Below, piece by piece: positions 17,564 to 25,293 of a DNA stretch of 64,000 bases (its first letter is position 1; each line of letters starts with the position of its first letter). Position numbers and translations under genes: made by a program. The notes under the pieces are model-generated. The model was not told where the DNA came from. It did no database searches and saw nothing but the letters and a program-made list of their open reading frames with translations. Source of the DNA: Streptomyces griseus subsp. griseus (GTDB lineage Bacteria > Actinomycetota > Actinomycetes > Streptomycetales > Streptomycetaceae); the NCBI RefSeq assembly GCF_003610995.1, contig NZ_CP032543.1, forward strand, positions 4,402,001 to 4,466,000, written 5' to 3'.

Positions 17564-17988
17564 GTGGCTGTCCTCGCCGTCACACTGGCGTTGGTGCTCC
17601 TCCTGCTGGCCGCCCTTCCCGCCGTCCGCCGCCTGGGCCTGCCGGAGATGGGCGACGAGGCGGGCGGCCTGGGCGTCGATGTGGCCCGCACCCGCGCCCT
17701 CGTGCTCCTGGTCGCGGTGGGGCTCGGTGCGGTGGCTGTCTCGGTGGCCGGGCCGATCGTGTTCGTGACCCTCTGTGCGCCCCAGCTGGCCCGCCTCCTC
17801 GGTCGCGATGGGGGGAGAACGGGGCTGCTGCCCGCCGCCTCGATGGGCGCCCTGCTGCTCTCCGCCTCCGACCCGGTGGCGACCACGCTGCCGACGGCGG
17901 GCCCATTGGCGGTGGCGGTGGGGTGGTGACGGGTGCGCTGGGCGGGATCTGCCTGGCGTGGCTGCTGGGGCGCGGGCAGCGGCGCTGA
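17564..17988 (+). pseudogene. FecCD-type iron-siderophore permease fragment
   Basis: The C-terminal third of a FecCD ABC permease. The reading LALVLLLLAALPAVRRLGLP, then GVDVARTRALVLLVAVGLGA, AGPIVFVTLCAPQLAR and ALLLSASDPVA is in one frame stopping at 17929. The family ending GVVTGALGGICLAWLL continues in another frame to 17988. Restoring one G in the GGTGGGGTGG run near 17920 joins them. The first two thirds of the permease are missing and no other ABC transporter gene is next to it, so this is a true truncation plus an apparent 1-base loss. Confidence 0.78.
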
Positions 17989-18043
17989 GGGGGTGCGCCG
18001 GTTCGTGCACGCCCCTTGCGCGTGGCGGCGGGCGTCCGCTGAA

Positions 18044-18058
18044 CTGACGTACCGTCAG
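18044..18058. promoter_or_regulatory. Palindromic operator, copy 4 (CTGACG TAC CGTCAG)
   Basis: Perfect 15-bp palindrome 24 bases upstream of the DoxX-like start. It overlaps where the -10 region or transcript start of the DoxX/OB-fold pair should be, as expected for a repressor. Confidence 0.7.
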
Positions 18059-18082
18059 ATACGAGGTGACCGGAGGCTGCCG

Positions 18083-18535
18083 ATGCGGACGATCTGGCTC
18101 AGCGGTGCGGAATGGCTCGCCGTCCTGCGGATAGGCCTCGGCCTGTGGTGGCTGGAGAGCTGGCGGCACAAGGACAGGAAGGGCTGGTTCGAGCGGGGCA
18201 CGGGGATCGCCTGGGCGGCGGACGTCGCGGGCAGGCACCGGTGGGGGGTGGTGCGCACCGGCTTCAGGCGGGTCGTCGAACCGCGCCCGAAGCTGATCGC
18301 GTACGTCGTCGTCTACGCCGAACTGGCTCTGGGAGTGGGCCTGGTGACCGGCTTCCTGACCCCGGTCGCTCTCGTCGCCGGTCTCCTCCTCAACCTCCTC
18401 TACCTGGTCCTGATGATCCACGACTGGGCCGAACAGGGGCAGAACGCGATGATGGCCCTGATCTCGCTGGTGGCCCTGTTCGCGATGGCCTGGCAGACGT
18501 GGTCGCTGGACGCGGCGTTCGGGCTGTTCCGGTGA
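18083..18535 (+). CDS. DoxX/DoxD-like membrane protein
   Basis: 150-residue integral membrane protein with four hydrophobic segments. It shows the DoxX-family pattern of an N-terminal helix with LRIGLGLWWLESWRHKD, a YVVVYAELALGVGLVTGFLT helix pair, and LLNLLYLVLMIHDWAEQGQN before the last helix. Family members are linked to thiosulfate:quinone oxidation or to unknown redox roles in the membrane. The start ATG 18083 follows CGGAGG. The stop overlaps the next gene's GTG (GTGA). The palindromic operator upstream places it in the inferred catabolic regulon. Confidence 0.8.
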   Translation: MRTIWLSGAEWLAVLRIGLGLWWLESWRHKDRKGWFERGTGIAWAADVAGRHRWGVVRTGFRRVVEPRPKLIAYVVVYAELALGVGLVTGFLTPVALVAGLLLNLLYLVLMIHDWAEQGQNAMMALISLVALFAMAWQTWSLDAAFGLFR

Positions 18536-18966
18536 CGCCGCCGGAGCGCGCGGCGGCCCCGCGCTTCGACCTGCCCGAGCCGGACGCCTTCACCCGGCCG
18601 TACTGGGACGCGGCGGGGGAGGGCCGGCTGCTGGTCCGGCGGTGCGGCGGGTGCGGGCGGGCCCATCACTACCCGCGCGAGTTCTGCCCGTACTGCTGGA
18701 GCGAGGACGTGGATTGGGAGCGCGCGAGCGGGGACGCGACCCTGTACACGTGGTCCGTCGTCCACCGCAACGACCTGCCGCCCTTCGGGGGCCGTGTGCC
18801 GTACGTCGCCGCTGTCGTGGACCTCGCCGAGGGGCCCCGGATGATGACGGAGCTCGTGGAGTGCGCGCACGGCGACCTCCGCATCGGGATGGGGCTGACG
18901 GTCACGTTCCGGGAGGCGGGGGAGAGCGGCGAGGAGGCGGTGCCGGTCTTCCGGCCCCGGGGGTGA
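18532..18966 (+). CDS. Zn-ribbon/OB-fold (DUF35) acyl-CoA-associated protein
   Basis: 144-residue protein with a rubredoxin-like zinc ribbon (RRCGGCGRAHHYPREFCPYC, two CxxC pairs, residues 36-55) followed by an OB-fold ending VTFREAGESG. DUF35 proteins bind acyl-CoA and pair with thiolase-fold enzymes, as in Ltp2-ChsH2-type steroid aldolases. Here the gene is coupled to a DoxX-like gene and the nearest thiolase-like gene is 2.5 kb away at 21448, facing it on the other strand. Both carry the same palindromic operator, so they could be partners; this is inference. Confidence 0.85.
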   Translation: MTPPERAAAPRFDLPEPDAFTRPYWDAAGEGRLLVRRCGGCGRAHHYPREFCPYCWSEDVDWERASGDATLYTWSVVHRNDLPPFGGRVPYVAAVVDLAEGPRMMTELVECAHGDLRIGMGLTVTFREAGESGEEAVPVFRPRG

Positions 18967-19043
18967 GCAGGGCGCTGTCAGGAGAGGACCGTGCGCCCGC
19001 CCGTGCGGCGGCCCCGCTGTCTGTATGAGCCGTCAGCGGCTGA

Positions 19044-19628
19044 TCACAGCCCCGGCGCACCCCACACCGGGAACCACCGGGACAGGTCCTTCTCCACCCG
19101 GAGGTCGTCGCCGAGGGCGCCGCGCACCTGGAGCTCCAGCTGGTTGTCCCGCTTCTCGGCGTCGCCGGGGAGCGGGGCGAACGGGTAGAACGTGCCGCGC
19201 TTGTAGAGGTAGACGAGCGCCAGCGCACGCCCCTCCGCGTCCCGGAACCCGATCAGCGAGCAGAGCAGGTGCGGGCCGAAGCCGCCGTCCTGGAGCAGGG
19301 TGTTCACCGCGTGCAGGTCGTTGACCAGGCCCGCCGTGTCGTCGGCCGGGTGGGTGGCGAGCAGCCAGGTGTAGCCGTACGCGTCCCGGCTGAACTCCAC
19401 CGGGATGCCGCCGCGCTCCGTGTCCGCGTCCAGCAGCTCCCGGACGTCCTCCTGGAGGCGCGCGAAACCGCCGCCCTCCACGCCCGCGAAGCAGACCGAG
19501 CCCAGTCCGGTCGGCGTGAAGCCGGTGGCGGCCTGGAGGGTGAGGGCCGCCGAGGGGACGGCGAAGAGCTGGTCGAGGTCGGGGCGTACGGGTTTGCTGC
19601 GGCCGAGGATGGCGTCGAGCAGGCCCAC
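19044..19628 (-). CDS. pspAB: PspA-associated protein PspAB
   Basis: 194-residue protein of the actinobacterial PspAB family, recognised by the opening VGLLDAILGRSKPVRPDLDQ, LQAATGFTPTGLGSVCFAGV and the terminal DLSRWFPVWGAPGL. It is part of envelope-stress systems and is regularly encoded next to HtpX, as here. The GTG at 19628 is chosen over the upstream ATG because CAAGGAGTTACGCCC provides a strong ribosome site exactly before it. It lies 42 bases after htpX on the same strand, probably one transcript. The molecular role is unknown. Confidence 0.88.
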   Translation of the reverse strand: MGLLDAILGRSKPVRPDLDQLFAVPSAALTLQAATGFTPTGLGSVCFAGVEGGGFARLQEDVRELLDADTERGGIPVEFSRDAYGYTWLLATHPADDTAGLVNDLHAVNTLLQDGGFGPHLLCSLIGFRDAEGRALALVYLYKRGTFYPFAPLPGDAEKRDNQLELQVRGALGDDLRVEKDLSRWFPVWGAPGL

Positions 19629-19670
19629 GGGCGTAACTCCTTGAAGCATTCGGAAGACTGGTCGGGAGAC

Positions 19671-20579
19671 TCAACGGGACAGGTCGGCGGAGATCCGGGA
19701 CAGCTGGTCCAGGCGCTGTTCCAGCGTCGGGTGGGAGGAGAACAGCCGGCCCAGGGACTCCCTTGAGGAGAACGCGGGCATGAAGTAGAACGCGTTGTAC
19801 GGCTCCGCCTTGCGCAGGTCCTCCGTCGGGATGCGGGCCATCTGCCCGCTGACCTTCGTCAGGGCCGAGGCGAGGGCGGAGGGCCGCCCGGTGAGCAGGG
19901 CGGCGGCGCGGTCGGCGGAGAGCTCGCGGTAGCGGGAGAGCAGCCGGGTCAGCAGGAAGCTGATCGCGTACACGACGGCGCTGATCAGCGGGATGAGGAG
20001 CAGCAGGATGCCTGCCGGGTCGTTGCCGGGGCGACTGCGGGCGAAGCCGCCCCACAGGGCGATGCGGGTGATGATGCCCGCCAGGACGCCGAGGAACGAG
20101 GCGATCGTCATGACGGCGACGTCCCGGTGTGCGACGTGCGACATCTCGTGCGCGAGGACGCCCTCCAGCTCCTCGGGCTCCAGTCTGCGGAGCAGCCCCG
20201 TCGTGGCGCAGACGAGGGCCGTCTTCTCGCTGCGGCCGGTGGCGAACGCGTTCGGTACGTCACTCTCGGCGATGGCCACCTTGGGCTTGGGCATGTCGGC
20301 GAGCGCGCAGATGCGGTCGATGGTGCCGTGCAGCTCGGGGGCCTGCTCGGGGGTGACCTCGCGGGCGCCCATGCCGTACGCCGCGATGCGGTCGCTGAAC
20401 CAGAACTGGGCGATGAACAGGCCGCCGGTGATGATCAGGATGATCGGCCAGGAGCCGCGCAGGGCCGCGAGGAGCACGCCCACGAAGACGACGTAGAGCA
20501 GACCGATCAGGAACATGGTGGTGACCATGCGGCCGGTCAGCCCCCGGTCGGGGGCGTAGCGCGAACGGGCTCGTGGCAT
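19671..20579 (-). CDS. htpX: Zinc metalloprotease HtpX
   Basis: 302-residue membrane-bound M48 protease that degrades misfolded membrane proteins. Two N-terminal helices (TMFLIGLLYVVFVGVLLAAL and SWPIILIITGGLFIAQFWF) precede the catalytic domain. The zinc motif LAHEMSHVAHRDVAVM is near residue 143. A second membrane pair follows (SFLGVLAGIITRIAL; ILLLLIPLISAVVYAISFLL). The downstream ligand Glu lies in SRYRELSADRAAALLTG. The start ATG 20579 has a weak upstream GGGAGGCACCG. It is co-directional with pspAB. Confidence 0.94.
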   Translation of the reverse strand: MPRARSRYAPDRGLTGRMVTTMFLIGLLYVVFVGVLLAALRGSWPIILIITGGLFIAQFWFSDRIAAYGMGAREVTPEQAPELHGTIDRICALADMPKPKVAIAESDVPNAFATGRSEKTALVCATTGLLRRLEPEELEGVLAHEMSHVAHRDVAVMTIASFLGVLAGIITRIALWGGFARSRPGNDPAGILLLLIPLISAVVYAISFLLTRLLSRYRELSADRAAALLTGRPSALASALTKVSGQMARIPTEDLRKAEPYNAFYFMPAFSSRESLGRLFSSHPTLEQRLDQLSRISADLSR

Positions 20580-20656
20580 CGGTGCCTCCCAACAGCTCGG
20601 CTTCCTCCATAGTGCCCCCTTCTTGTTGAAACCGAGTAAGGGCCGGGTGCCACAGG

Positions 20657-21383
20657 TCAGGGCCAGAGCAGCTCGCGGGCCCAGGTTCCGGCCTCCGCGC
20701 CCGGCTCGCTGCCCGCCTCCGTGCCCCCTCCGCGCCGGTCTCCGTACGCCGGTAACGGAGCCGGATGTGGCGGCGGCGGGCGTCGCCCTGGAAGAACTCG
20801 GCCTCGGCCGGTTCGACCACGTACCGGGTCCAGGTCGGAGCCTCGGCGTCCGGTTCCGCCCGGGCCCGCTCCCAGGCCGCGTCCGCCGCCCGGTGGAGGG
20901 CGGCCACCGACGCCACGACCGCGCTCTGGGTCCCGGTCAGGGCGGCGGCCAGGGCCCCGGTGGACCGGGCGTGCAGGTCCGCGTAGCTCTCGGGCGGGGT
21001 ACAGCGCCGGACGTGGCCCCGGACCCGCACCTGCCGCCCAGGCTCGGCCAGTAGAAGCCGAGCGCGGCGTACGGGCGGGCGGCGAGCTGGTGGCCCTTGG
21101 CGCTCGTGGCGTGCGAGGCGAAGTGGAAGCCGCGCTCGTCGGCGTCGTGGAGGAGCAGGGTGCGTACGTCGGGGAGGCCCTCGGCGTCCGCCGTGGCCAG
21201 CGACATCGCGTGCGGCTCGGGCTGCCCGGCGGCCACGGCCTCCGCGAACCACCGGTGGAAGAGGGGGAGGGGCGCGGGCGGGGCGTCCGCCGGGTCGAAG
21301 CCCGGCAGCTCGCTGTCCCAGACGCGCTGGGCGTGCAGGAGGGCGGGGAAAGGCGGCGGGGCGGGTGCGTCGGCTTCGTTCAT
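20657..21383 (-). pseudogene. PdxH-like pyridoxine/pyridoxamine-phosphate oxidase, two apparent 1-base losses
   Basis: FMN-dependent PNPOx-fold protein matching PdxH in order: FHRWFAEAVAAGQPEPHAMS, TLLLHDADERGFHFASHATS, KGHQLAARPYAALGFYWPSL, then RQVRVRG in a second frame, WTRYVVEPAEAEFFQGD, HIRLRYRR, and TWARELLWP with stop in a third frame. Restoring one C/G near 21040 (GGGCGGCAGG) and one G in the five-G run near 20710 gives a continuous protein of about 242 residues. Two losses at G/C runs in one otherwise conserved gene point to sequencing errors. It is probably a PdxH paralogue rather than the main enzyme. Confidence 0.75.
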
Positions 21384-21447
21384 GGGCCCATTCCATCGGG
21401 TCCCGGCTCCACGGAGCCAGCCGGGCGCCGACCCGTGCGGCCCGCCC

Positions 21448-22626
21448 TCACCCCCGCCCCAGCACCACCGTCCCCGACGAGCAGAACCAGCCGCCCGTCC
21501 CCGATGCCACCGCCAGCTCCGGGAGGCGGCCCCCGGCTTTGTGGACCTGGCGCTCCCCGGCCTCCCCGCGTAGCTGACGTACCGCCTCCACCAGCAGGAA
21601 CAGGCCGCGCATCCCCGGGTGGCAGGCGGAGAGGCCGCCGCCGTCCGTGTTCACCGGGAGCTCGCCGCGCAGGCCCGTGCGGCCCTTCTCGACGAACGCG
21701 CCGCCCTCCCCCTTCGGGCAGAAACCCAGGTCCTCCAGCGTCACCAGCGTCATGTACGTGAAGGCGTCGTAGATCTCCGCCAGGTCGATGTCGGAGGGGC
21801 GCACCCCGGCCCGCTCGAAGGCCAGGCGGCCCGAGACGGCGGCGGGGGAGACCGTGAAGTCCTGCCACTCCGACATCGTGGAGTGGGACGCGGACTCCCC
21901 GGTGCCCAGGATCCACACCGGCACCTTCGCCGTGTCCCGTACGTACTCCTCGGCGGCCAGCAGCACCGCGCACCCCCCGTCGCTGCGGATGCAGCAGTGC
22001 AGCTTGGTGAAGGGGTCCGCGATCATCGGGCCGGAGAGGACGTCCTCGACCGTGATCGGGTCCCGGAACATCGCCTCCGGGTTCGCCGCCGCGTTCGCCC
22101 GGGCCGTCACCGCCACCTCGGCCAGCTGCTCCAGCGTCGTGCCGTACGTGTGCATATGGCGGCGCGCTGCCATCGCGTACTTGGCGATCAGGCTGTGCCC
22201 GTACGGCACCTCGAACTGGAGCGGCCCCCGTGCCCCGAACGACAGGTTCGACGTGCGGCGGCCCGCCTTGATGTCGGCCCGGGCCGTGGAGCCGTAGACC
22301 AGGAGCACCGCCCGCGCCCGGCCCGCCGCGATCGCGTCCGCCGCGTGGGCGGCCATCACCTCCCAGGTGGCGCCGCCCACCGCCGTGGAGTCGACCCAGG
22401 TGGGCCGCAGCCCCAGATACTCCGCGACCTCCACCGGGGCCAGCGTCCCGAGCCCGGCGGAGGCGAAGCCGTCGACCACCGAGCGGTCCAGGCCGGAGTC
22501 CACCAGCGCGCGGCGGGCCGCCTGGGCGTGCAGGGCGTACGGGGTGGCGTCGTCGACGCGTCCGCACTCCGCGAGGGAGATGCCGACGACAGCGACCTTA
22601 CGGGGGCGGCGGGAGGAGGCGCGCAT
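21448..22626 (-). CDS. Thiolase-like/lipid-transfer protein, nucleophilic Cys not conserved
   Basis: 392-residue thiolase-superfamily protein of the SCP2-thiolase/Ltp group. It shows KVAVVGISLAECGRVDDATP, the first active-site loop VDSTAVGGATWEVMAAHAAD, GGCAVLLAAEEY, the IDLAEIYDAFTYM motif, and the GLSACHPGM Gly/His region near the C-terminus. At the position of the thiolase Cys the alignment suggests Glu (WEVMAAHA), so claisen chemistry is unlikely; retro-aldol cleavage, as in Ltp2-type enzymes, is a possibility. An operator copy begins 5 bases before the ATG, which fits a leaderless or very short-leader transcript. It diverges from the acyl-CoA dehydrogenase. Confidence 0.85.
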   Translation of the reverse strand: MRASSRRPRKVAVVGISLAECGRVDDATPYALHAQAARRALVDSGLDRSVVDGFASAGLGTLAPVEVAEYLGLRPTWVDSTAVGGATWEVMAAHAADAIAAGRARAVLLVYGSTARADIKAGRRTSNLSFGARGPLQFEVPYGHSLIAKYAMAARRHMHTYGTTLEQLAEVAVTARANAAANPEAMFRDPITVEDVLSGPMIADPFTKLHCCIRSDGGCAVLLAAEEYVRDTAKVPVWILGTGESASHSTMSEWQDFTVSPAAVSGRLAFERAGVRPSDIDLAEIYDAFTYMTLVTLEDLGFCPKGEGGAFVEKGRTGLRGELPVNTDGGGLSACHPGMRGLFLLVEAVRQLRGEAGERQVHKAGGRLPELAVASGTGGWFCSSGTVVLGRG

Positions 22627-22630
22627 GAAT

Positions 22631-22645
22631 CTGACGGTACATCAG
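22631..22645. promoter_or_regulatory. Palindromic operator, copy 5 (CTGACG GTA CATCAG)
   Basis: One arm mismatch. It is located 5 bases upstream of the thiolase-like ATG, so a bound repressor would cover the start region of that gene. Confidence 0.65.
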
Positions 22646-22745
22646 ATACGAGGGTGCGCAACGGGGTGGTGCGCGTGGCCTCCGTACCCCTGTACGCCTG
22701 GGTACGTGTGCGGGACCCTGGGAATCAGTGTGCTCCGTACGTAAT

Positions 22746-22760
22746 ATGACGGGTCGTCAG
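22746..22760. promoter_or_regulatory. Palindromic operator, copy 6 (ATGACG GGT CGTCAG)
   Basis: Perfect inner TGACG-N3-CGTCA palindrome, 38 bases upstream of the acyl-CoA dehydrogenase start. With copy 5 it covers both promoters of the divergent pair. Confidence 0.7.
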
Positions 22761-22798
22761 ATCAGGGGCCGCCGGTTCCTGAGGGGAGGAGCCCGACG

Positions 22799-24001
22799 AT
22801 GGACGCCGCCTTCACCGCGGAACAGGACGAGATCCGCCGCACCCTGCGCGACCTGCTCGCCCGGCACAGCGGACCCGGCGAGGTCCGCGCCGCCGTACGC
22901 ACCGCCGAGGGCCACGATCCGGCCCTGTGGCGCCGGCTCGCCCAGGAGCTCGGGCTGCCGGGGCTCGCGCTGGCGGAGGAGTACGGCGGGGCCGGCTGCA
23001 CCGCCACCGAGCTGGCCCTCGCCGCTGAGGAGACCGGCCGCGCCCTGCTGCCCTCCCCGCTGCTCGCCACCGCCGTACTCGCCGCGCCCCTGATCACCGC
23101 CCTGGGCACCCCGGGGCAGCGCGCCGGGCTGCTGCCCCGGATCGCCGACGGCACCCTCACCGCCGCGCTCGCCGTCCCCGGCGGGTCGATGGCCGTCGCC
23201 CTCGGGCTCACGGACGACAACCGGGCCGTCGCCTGGGCGGGCGGGGGACGGGCCGGGGGCGTCCAGGCCCGCTTCGGCGGTGGCGGCTGGCGGCTCTACG
23301 GCGAGGCCGGACGGGTCCTCGACGGGCACAGCGCCCGGCTCCTCCTGGTCGCCGCCCACACCGGCGGCTACCCACGCGGCCGGACGCTGCTCTTCATCGT
23401 GCCCGCCTCGGCCGAAGGGCTGGCACGCACCCGGCTGACCGCGATGGACGAGACCCGCCCCCTCGCCCGCCTCGAACTGCGCGACACCCCGGCCGAACTC
23501 CTGGGCCCGGACGAGGCCGCCGACGTGTGCGGCGCGCTCGCCGCCACCGGGTGCACCGCCGCCGCCGCCGTCCTGGCCGCCGAGGCCGTCGGTGCGGCGG
23601 CGGGGGCGCTGGAGAGGACCGTGGCGTACGTGAAGGAGCGCGAGCAGTTCGGCCGGGCCATCGGGTCGTTCCAGGCGGTCAAGCACCGCCTCGCCGACCT
23701 CTACGTACGGGTGGAGGCGGCCCGCTCCGCCGCGTACTACGCCGCCTGGGACCCGGCGGCGGGCCCGCTGGCACTGGCCCAGGCGCTGGAGGCGGCCCGG
23801 ATCGTCGCCGGTGAGGCCGTGCAGCTGCACGGCGGCATCGGCTTCACCTGGGAGCACGAGGCGCATCTGTACGTCAAACGGGCGGCGGGCGACGAGCTGC
23901 TCTTCGGGCCCGTGCACCGGCTGCGCGAGCGTGCGGCGGGGCAGGCCGGGCTGTTCGGGGGCGTCACGGCGGACGGACCGGCGCACGGGGTGGCCGTCTG
24001 A
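22799..24001 (+). CDS. Acyl-CoA dehydrogenase family protein
   Basis: 400-residue flavoprotein that desaturates acyl-CoA at alpha-beta. The N-terminal helical domain (FTAEQDEIRRTLRDLL, LALAEEYGGAGCTATELALA), a middle beta domain and the C-terminal helical domain (AAGALERTVAYVKEREQFGR, IGSFQAVKHRLADLYVRVEA, HGGIGFTWEHEAHLYVKRA) are complete. The ending matches the FadE/ChsE-like group, which often forms heteromers in sterol-type catabolism; no partner dehydrogenase is adjacent. ATG 22799 has GAGGGGAGGAGCCCGACG as ribosome site. The stop overlaps the ATG of the nitroreductase gene. Confidence 0.93.
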   Translation: MDAAFTAEQDEIRRTLRDLLARHSGPGEVRAAVRTAEGHDPALWRRLAQELGLPGLALAEEYGGAGCTATELALAAEETGRALLPSPLLATAVLAAPLITALGTPGQRAGLLPRIADGTLTAALAVPGGSMAVALGLTDDNRAVAWAGGGRAGGVQARFGGGGWRLYGEAGRVLDGHSARLLLVAAHTGGYPRGRTLLFIVPASAEGLARTRLTAMDETRPLARLELRDTPAELLGPDEAADVCGALAATGCTAAAAVLAAEAVGAAAGALERTVAYVKEREQFGRAIGSFQAVKHRLADLYVRVEAARSAAYYAAWDPAAGPLALAQALEAARIVAGEAVQLHGGIGFTWEHEAHLYVKRAAGDELLFGPVHRLRERAAGQAGLFGGVTADGPAHGVAV

Positions 24002-24486
24002 TGGCCGGCGACCGGGCCGCCCGGCTCATCCAGAAGGTCTCCTCGACCCGCGCCTTCGCCCGGATCGCCCCGCACGTCGTCCCCGTCATGGACCGCACCG
24101 TCCACCGGCTCACCCGGGGCAAGGTGCTGCCCAGCGCGAGGATGCTGCCCGGGATCGTCCTGACGGTGCCGGGGGCGCGCAGCGGGCGGCCCCGGGTGAC
24201 CCCGCTGGCCTGCATGCCGGAGGGGGAGTCCGAGAGCACCTGGATCCTGGTCGGCAGCAACTTCGGCCGTCCGGGGCACCCGGCCTGGACCGCGAATCTG
24301 CTGGCCCGCCCGGAGGAGGCGGTCATCAGCTGGCGCGGCCGGGACATCCCGGTGCGGGCGCGGCTGCTGGAGGGAGCGGAGCGGGAGGAGGTGTGGCGGG
24401 TGGCGCTGACGTTCTGGCCGCCGTACGCCGCGTACCAGGCGCGGGTGGAGCGGCAGATCCGCCTCTTCCGGCTGGAGCGGCGGTAG
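24001..24486 (+). CDS. Deazaflavin (F420)-dependent nitroreductase/quinone reductase family protein
   Basis: 161-residue split-barrel protein of the Ddn family, known for F420H2-dependent reduction of quinones and nitro compounds. Diagnostic segments are GIVLTVPGARSGRPRVTPLA, WILVGSNFGRPGHPAWTANL and RVALTFWPPYAAYQARVERQ. The ATG overlaps the acyl-CoA dehydrogenase stop (CTGATGG), so the two are co-translated and share the palindromic operator. In this context it may reduce a ring intermediate or recycle quinone during catabolism; that role is inferred. Confidence 0.9.
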   Translation: MAGDRAARLIQKVSSTRAFARIAPHVVPVMDRTVHRLTRGKVLPSARMLPGIVLTVPGARSGRPRVTPLACMPEGESESTWILVGSNFGRPGHPAWTANLLARPEEAVISWRGRDIPVRARLLEGAEREEVWRVALTFWPPYAAYQARVERQIRLFRLERR

Positions 24487-24543
24487 TTCGCCGTCCACCG
24501 GTGTCCGGACCGCCGTGGGCGTCCGGGAGCGTGTCCGGGAACA

Positions 24544-24588
24544 CCGACGGCGGACCACCGCCAGGGGTGCGTGGTGATCCGCCGTCGG
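24544..24588. terminator. Bidirectional terminator hairpin
   Basis: Inverted repeat CCGACGGCGGACCACC / GGTGATCCGCCGTCGG with one mismatch, lying between the convergent nitroreductase and TetR genes. It can serve both. Confidence 0.75.
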
Positions 24589-24637
24589 GGAGACAGGACG
24601 TGCCGGTAGGGCGTACCGCTGGGGCGTACCGGTTCGG

Positions 24638-25285
24638 CTACTTGGTGGGCTTCTTGCCGGTGATGCCGAGGTGCACCAACAGCGCCAGGTTCGGGCGCAG
24701 TTCGGCCTGCTTCACACCCCAGGTGGTGAACCCCTTCTGGTGCGAGGCGACCGCGGCCAGCATCGCGACCAGGGAGCCCGCCATCGCGGCGGCGCTGATG
24801 TCCTTGTCGACCTTGCCCTTGGCCTGGAGCTCCTTCACCGAATCGGTGAGGGAGTTGGTGACCGAGTTCAGGATCTTCATACGGATCTTGTAGAACCGCT
24901 TGTCCCCTTCGGCGGCGCCGAGGTCGATCACGCGGAGGATCGCGTCGTTGTGGCGCCAGAAGTCGAGGAATCCTTCGACGAGTTCCTCGGCCGTCTGCCA
25001 GCCGGCCTTGCCGACCCAGGGGCGTCCGGCGACCAGTTCGGTCAGTCCGGCGCCCTCCTTGGCGACTTCCTCGGCGATTTCGAGGACGGCGCCCTCCACA
25101 TCGGGGAAGTACTGGTAGAAAGTCGCGGGTGAAGTCCCGGCCTTCCGGGCGACGTCGATGACTTTGACGTCCCGGTACGGCGAGGAGCTGAGCATCTCGC
25201 TGAGGCAGTCGAGCAGCTTCTGCCGCGTCGCCTGACCGCGTCGACCGGCCACGCGGCCGTCGACGGTACGTACTTGTCCTGTCAT
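24638..25285 (-). CDS. TetR-family regulator, candidate repressor of the CTGACG-N3-CGTCAG regulon
   Basis: 215-residue one-component regulator. The HTH is residues 18-64: TRQKLLDCLSEMLSSSPYRD, VKVIDVARKAGTSPATFYQY then FPDVEGAVLEIAEEV. The C-terminal ligand domain is helical, with GFLDFWRHNDAILRVIDLGA typical of actinobacterial TetR_C regulators of lipid catabolism. It is the only TetR gene in the window and sits next to three operon starts bearing the palindrome. A degenerate copy of the palindrome overlaps its own start codon, suggesting autoregulation. The ligand is probably a CoA thioester, by analogy with KstR-type regulators; this is not shown by the sequence. Confidence 0.9.
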   Translation of the reverse strand: MTGQVRTVDGRVAGRRGQATRQKLLDCLSEMLSSSPYRDVKVIDVARKAGTSPATFYQYFPDVEGAVLEIAEEVAKEGAGLTELVAGRPWVGKAGWQTAEELVEGFLDFWRHNDAILRVIDLGAAEGDKRFYKIRMKILNSVTNSLTDSVKELQAKGKVDKDISAAAMAGSLVAMLAAVASHQKGFTTWGVKQAELRPNLALLVHLGITGKKPTK

Positions 25286-25293
25286 GCCGTCAG
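25279..25293. promoter_or_regulatory. Degenerate palindrome on the tetR start codon (CTGTCA TGC CGTCAG)
   Basis: Ten of the twelve arm positions match the consensus, but the left arm has two changes. It overlaps the ATG of the TetR gene. It may be an autoregulatory site or chance. Confidence 0.4.
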
